NCBI GenBank assembly: GCA_025464585.1
Contig: JAODGL010000107.1
Location: 4,766-29,531 of the forward strand
From: Methanosarcinales archaeon
GTDB lineage: Archaea > Halobacteriota > Syntropharchaeia > Alkanophagales > Methanospirareceae
DNA: 24,766 nucleotides
Direction of reading: 5' to 3'
Shown here: one piece after another, positions 22,470 to 24,766 of the stretch
How positions within the stretch are numbered: position 1 is the first letter of the stretch
Layout of the letters: each line of letters starts with the position of its first letter
The notes under the pieces: generated by a model
What the model was told of the DNA's origin: nothing
Database searches by the model: none
Seen by the model: only the letters and a program-made list of their open reading frames with translations
Made by a program: the position numbers and the translations under genes

Positions 22470-23075
22470 ATGAAGATATGCGTAACTGCAACGGCAGGAG
22501 ACTTGAATGCGCAAGTAGATCCGAGGTTTGGAAGGTGCCAGTACTTCGTGTTCGTTGATTCAGATACGATGGCATTCGAAGCTATACCAAACGAAGCCAT
22601 TACCGCACCGGGAGGAGCAGGAATTCAAGCAGCACAAACAGTCGTGAATAAAGGGGGGAATGTGGTTATATCCGGAAATATAGGTCCCAATGCTTTCCAG
22701 GTGCTTTCCACAGCAGGTGTGAAGATTGCAACAGGCGCGTATGGCACAGTGAAAGAAGCAGTTGAGATGTATAAAGCCGGTAGACTAAATGAGGCTGGAA
22801 TTTCGACAGTTGCCGCTCACGCAGGAATGGGTGCAGGTACAGGCGCTGGATTTGGTATGGGCATGGGCGGTGGACGAGGCGGCGGTAGGGGACGTGGTAT
22901 GGGCATGCAGCAACCAATGCCCGCACAACCGCAACCACAAGCGCCTCAGACGTCGGCAGCACCAAGTACAAAAACAAAAGAAGAAGAAATTGAACAATTA
23001 TCAGACATGGCAGATAGACTGGAGAAAGATTTAGAGGAAGTGAAGAAAAGAATAGAAGAGCTTAAAAGGAGGTGA
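22470..23075 (+). CDS. NifX/NafY-like metallocluster-binding protein with Gly/Arg linker and coiled coil
   Basis: Residues 1 to about 110 form a dinitrogenase iron-molybdenum cofactor biosynthesis (NifX/NifB C-terminal) domain: MKICVTATAGDLNAQVDPRFGRC, then APGGAGIQAAQTVV, VISGNIGPNAFQVLSTAGVK and a helix AVEMYKAGRL. Such domains bind FeMo-co precursors or other Fe-S clusters. A low-complexity linker rich in Gly, Met and Arg (GMGMGGGRGGGRGRGMG) and a Pro/Gln segment follow, then a coiled coil (LEKDLEEVKKRIEELKRR). No nif structural gene is in the window, so a role in nitrogenase is not implied. GGAAGGGAG precedes the ATG. Confidence 0.88.
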   Translation: MKICVTATAGDLNAQVDPRFGRCQYFVFVDSDTMAFEAIPNEAITAPGGAGIQAAQTVVNKGGNVVISGNIGPNAFQVLSTAGVKIATGAYGTVKEAVEMYKAGRLNEAGISTVAAHAGMGAGTGAGFGMGMGGGRGGGRGRGMGMQQPMPAQPQPQAPQTSAAPSTKTKEEEIEQLSDMADRLEKDLEEVKKRIEELKRR

Positions 23076-23080
23076 AAAAA

Positions 23081-23275
23081 ATGCCAAGAGGAAGAAGAAC
23101 AGGATTTGGAAGAGGTTTTTGGTCTGGTTTTGGACCCGGAAGCGGCAACCCTTATCCCTTCTGCCGAAACTTCTCATGGCTTCCCAGATGGTGGTGGACA
23201 GGAATGTATGGGCCGATAGCTCCAGTTCCTGGAATATACCCCATGCCGTATTCGTATGGGAGGTGGATAAGATAA
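23081..23275 (+). CDS. DUF5320-like small Gly/aromatic-rich protein
   Basis: This 64-aa protein starts MPRGRRTGFGRGFWSGFG, a pattern seen in DUF5320 proteins (Arg/Gly-rich start followed by Gly-Phe repeats). The rest is rich in Pro, Trp and Tyr (WLPRWWWTGMYGPIAPVPGIY) with one Cys. It lacks the coiled-coil tail. GGAGGTG lies 6 nt before ATG 23081, so this start is better than the GTG at 23072, which is itself part of the Shine-Dalgarno. It lies 5 nt after the NifX-like gene, cotranscribed. Confidence 0.75.
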   Translation: MPRGRRTGFGRGFWSGFGPGSGNPYPFCRNFSWLPRWWWTGMYGPIAPVPGIYPMPYSYGRWIR

Positions 23276-23276
23276 A

Positions 23277-23435
23277 ATGAGCGGCGGAGGAAGAGGAAGA
23301 ATGGGCGGTAGAGGATTGGGACCCGGCGGGGAATGCCGATGCCCAAATTGTGGCTATACAATGCCACATCAAGCCGGGGTGCCATGCTACGAACAAACTT
23401 GCCCGAAGTGTGGCTCTAAAATGACGAGACCATGA
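23277..23435 (+). CDS. Small zinc-ribbon protein, 52 aa
   Basis: MSGGGRGRMGGRGLGPGG is an Arg/Gly-rich leader, then comes ECRCPNCGYTMPHQAGVPC and TCPKCGSKMTRP. Two CxxC knuckles (CPNC and CPKC) plus further Cys (C20, C37) form a rubredoxin/zinc-ribbon-like site that could bind Zn or Fe. GGGAGGTG lies about 10 nt before the ATG, one base after the previous stop. Proteins of this type accompany DUF5320/NifX clusters in archaea as far as I know; no precise function is known to me. The sequence 23436-23495 holds only a T-rich stretch and the next ribosome binding site. Confidence 0.82.
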   Translation: MSGGGRGRMGGRGLGPGGECRCPNCGYTMPHQAGVPCYEQTCPKCGSKMTRP

Positions 23436-23495
23436 GACATTTTTTGATCATTTTTTTATCTAAAAAGTTTGTTTTAGGAGGTGATAAGGAAAAAA

Positions 23496-23789
23496 ATGGC
23501 GTATGGAAGAGGCGGAAATAGATGGAGGAACATGTATTATCTAACAGGTTTACCAGGTTGGATGAGGTTTGGGTACTCGCCAGGCTGGATAGGAAGAAGC
23601 CCAGCGGGATTACCGCCAGCGGCACAGTATCTCTACCAGACAGGGCAAATGCCTCAGTTCGGTTCCTGGCTACAGCAGCAAGCACCAGTGCCGAAGGAAC
23701 AGGAGATCTCTATGCTGGAAGCACAGGAGAAGATGCTTGGAGACCAGTTAGAGCAGATAAAGAGGAGATTAGAGGAACTGAGGAAGTAA
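23496..23789 (+). CDS. DUF5320-like protein with C-terminal coiled coil
   Basis: This 97-aa protein has a Gly/Arg/Tyr/Pro-rich first half (MAYGRGGNRWRNMYYLTG, SPGWIGRSPAGLPPAAQY), then a Gln-rich segment, then the helix EISMLEAQEKMLGDQLEQIK followed by RRLEELRK, the tail typical of DUF5320. GGAGGTG ends at 23483, 12 nt before the ATG at 23496. The GTG at 23481 would lie inside that site, so 23496 is preferred. It is the last of the small-protein genes. Confidence 0.82.
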   Translation: MAYGRGGNRWRNMYYLTGLPGWMRFGYSPGWIGRSPAGLPPAAQYLYQTGQMPQFGSWLQQQAPVPKEQEISMLEAQEKMLGDQLEQIKRRLEELRK

Positions 23790-23822
23790 AGAGAGGAAAT
23801 TTAGCAGGGCGTAAGCGAAACA

Positions 23823-24503
23823 TTGAATAATAGAGTTTATATACTGTATCATGGCTCGTTTGGAGAACTGGTAACCGAACATCTGGCTATGAGTGAACTT
23901 GCAGACCGGATTGTGAGCCTCTACGACCTCAAAGTCCCGTCCGTATCGCTTGACGACCCGGAGAACGACATGCCAGAAGATATACCGCTACCCGAATGTG
24001 ACCTCCTATTAGTGCTCGGAATACTTCCAAAGGCAGGCGACCTCGTACCTATCATCGCGGAAAGAACAGGAGCAAAAGCTATTCTTTGGCCTATTGAAGA
24101 CCCGAACTTGATACCAGAAGGTAAATATTCGATTGAAAACGAACTCAAGGAGAAGGGAATACACGTGGAATTCCCGGAACCTCTTTGTTCGCTGGACACG
24201 AGTGAGAATGAACTTGTACAATCTTTTGTCGAATCTTTCGGAAAGCCAAAATTTGAATTCAGAGTGAATGAGAAAAACAAAGTTATAGAAGCCGTAAAAG
24301 TCATTCGAGACACACCTTGTGGCTCGGCTTCCAAAATCGCAGCTAAACTTGTGGGTATGTCCTACAAAGACATGAAATCGTTTGAGGAAGCGGTGATGCA
24401 GATGCACGATAACGAGTGTGTGGCGTACATGGGTCCGGAAAGACCGATAATGCAGCAAGCGGGTAGATTACTCGCTGATGCAATAAAGGAGGCTATTCCA
24501 TAA
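23823..24503 (+). CDS. DUF166 family protein
   Basis: This 226-aa soluble protein belongs to the DUF166 family found mainly in methanogen-related archaea. Visible features are an N-terminal alpha/beta fold (RVYILYHGSFGELVTEHL), DLLLVLGILPKAGDLVPII in the middle, and the conserved IRDTPCGSASKIAAKLVG with its Cys. The only start giving the full N-terminus is TTG at 23823; no strong Shine-Dalgarno is visible. It lies 33 nt after the DUF5320-like gene and may belong to the same operon. Its biochemical function is not established. Confidence 0.85.
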   Translation: MNNRVYILYHGSFGELVTEHLAMSELADRIVSLYDLKVPSVSLDDPENDMPEDIPLPECDLLLVLGILPKAGDLVPIIAERTGAKAILWPIEDPNLIPEGKYSIENELKEKGIHVEFPEPLCSLDTSENELVQSFVESFGKPKFEFRVNEKNKVIEAVKVIRDTPCGSASKIAAKLVGMSYKDMKSFEEAVMQMHDNECVAYMGPERPIMQQAGRLLADAIKEAIP

Positions 24504-24554
24504 AATAAAAAGTATTTGCTCAATATCCAGTGGACAAAAATCCCAAACTCCAAA

Positions 24555-24766
24555 TCACAAATACCAAACAATACTCAATAACGGGGCTTCGCCCCGTTGG
24601 TAGAGTAGGAGCATCAAGAAATCATCTGCATATCTAACCACCTCATAGCCGAATTCTGCCATCCTTTCATCGAAGTAGTGCAGATATATATTGGCTAAAA
24701 GGGGAGATATGACACCGCCCTGCGGCGTTCCAATGACATTCTTCAACCCTTCCCAGTCCCTCTTCC
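24555..24766 (-). pseudogene. Group II intron reverse transcriptase/maturase, truncated (continues off the window)
   Basis: From the window end the minus strand reads KRDWEGLKNVIGTPQGGVIS, then PLLANIYLHYFDERM and VVRYADDFL. These are RT motifs 4 and 5, with the YADD catalytic box of group II intron-encoded proteins. After YADDFL the family sequence stops, and the frame runs through a GC-rich hairpin to a stop at 24555. The thumb, maturase and endonuclease domains are missing, so the element is dead at its 3' end unless the remainder lies elsewhere. The 5' part is beyond the window. Confidence 0.85.
24580..24598. repeat. GC-rich REP-like palindrome at the broken end of the RT gene
   Basis: AACGGGGC/GCCCCGTT pair with a 3-nt loop. 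The GC-rich hairpin stands out from its AT-rich surroundings. It is flanked on the left (24535-24579) by a run of TTTGG-type words on the minus strand, of the low-complexity kind often repeated between genes. It lies where the RT reading frame loses similarity. Confidence 0.55.

Noticed and set aside
22470..23075. NifX-like gene as evidence of nitrogen fixation
   Set aside because: No nifHDK, nifE, nifN or nifB lies in the window, and NifX-like domains occur widely in archaea without nitrogenase.
23436..23480. T-rich stretch between the zinc ribbon and DUF5320 genes as a terminator
   Set aside because: It has runs of T and could terminate transcription, but no clean hairpin, and the genes on both sides look like one functional set. 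The evidence is insufficient either way.
1..24766. CRISPR array or replication origin
   Set aside because: No regularly spaced repeats and no cdc6/orc gene or clustered origin boxes were seen. The two-copy repeat is too sparse to be an array.

Overview
The window is archaeal and most likely euryarchaeal. Evidence: an AglB-type oligosaccharyltransferase with a WWDYG motif, the eL39-eL31-aIF6 gene string, an archaeal-type TyrRS, a DUF166 protein, an isoprenoid diphosphate synthase, a free-standing 5S rRNA gene, and TATA boxes about 25-28 nt upstream of start codons or RNA 5' ends. The mix of a CbiA/CfbB-like amidotransferase, DUF166, DUF134, Mrp, NifX-like and DUF5320 genes recalls methanogen, ANME-1 and Syntrophoarchaeum lineages. 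That placement is an inference, not a measurement.

Layout. 1-3.4 kb: one copy of an intergenic repeat, a nicotinamidase-like hydrolase divergent from aglB across a shared TATA box, tRNA-Pro(UGG), a hypothetical gene and 5S rRNA. 3.1-4.1 kb: gene debris, including a frameshifted universal stress protein. 4.1-9.0 kb (minus strand): a thioredoxin-like/TauE-SafE pair, an ABC exporter with its own HTH regulator, and an ACR3 arsenite pump preceded by a truncated ArsR-like ORF. Near-identical AT-rich operator-like elements lie in front of the thioredoxin/TauE unit and the ACR3 unit. 9.1-13.1 kb: a prenyl diphosphate synthase, a restriction-modification protein whose methylase core has been cut out in frame, and argH. 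13.2-17.5 kb: an internally deleted AAA ATPase, a CbiA/CfbB-type synthase, and an ABC ATPase whose permease is broken. A toxin-antitoxin pair with a deletion at its junction sits between two copies of a permease-derived 32-nt sequence. 17.5-21.0 kb: tyrS, ubiX, tRNA-Gly(UCC), the aIF6/eL31/eL39 operon and queD. 21.0-24.5 kb: a second, fuller copy of the repeat, then DUF134 regulator, Mrp/NBP35 ATPase, NifX-like protein, two DUF5320-like proteins, a small zinc-ribbon protein and DUF166. 24.55 kb to the end: a truncated group II intron reverse transcriptase.

Two themes stand out. First, housekeeping genes alternate with many broken accessory genes (USP, ArsR, R-M, AAA ATPase, PIN toxin, ABC permease, RT), often by clean internal deletions. 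Second, the DUF134-Mrp-NifX-DUF5320 cluster looks like a regulated unit. A 17-nt palindromic element is repeated at the start of the DUF134 gene and in front of the NifX-like operon. Its four small downstream products share Arg/Gly-rich segments, and two of them share a C-terminal coiled coil, which suggests a metallocluster-handling assembly outside nitrogen fixation. No CRISPR array, integrase or replication origin was seen.
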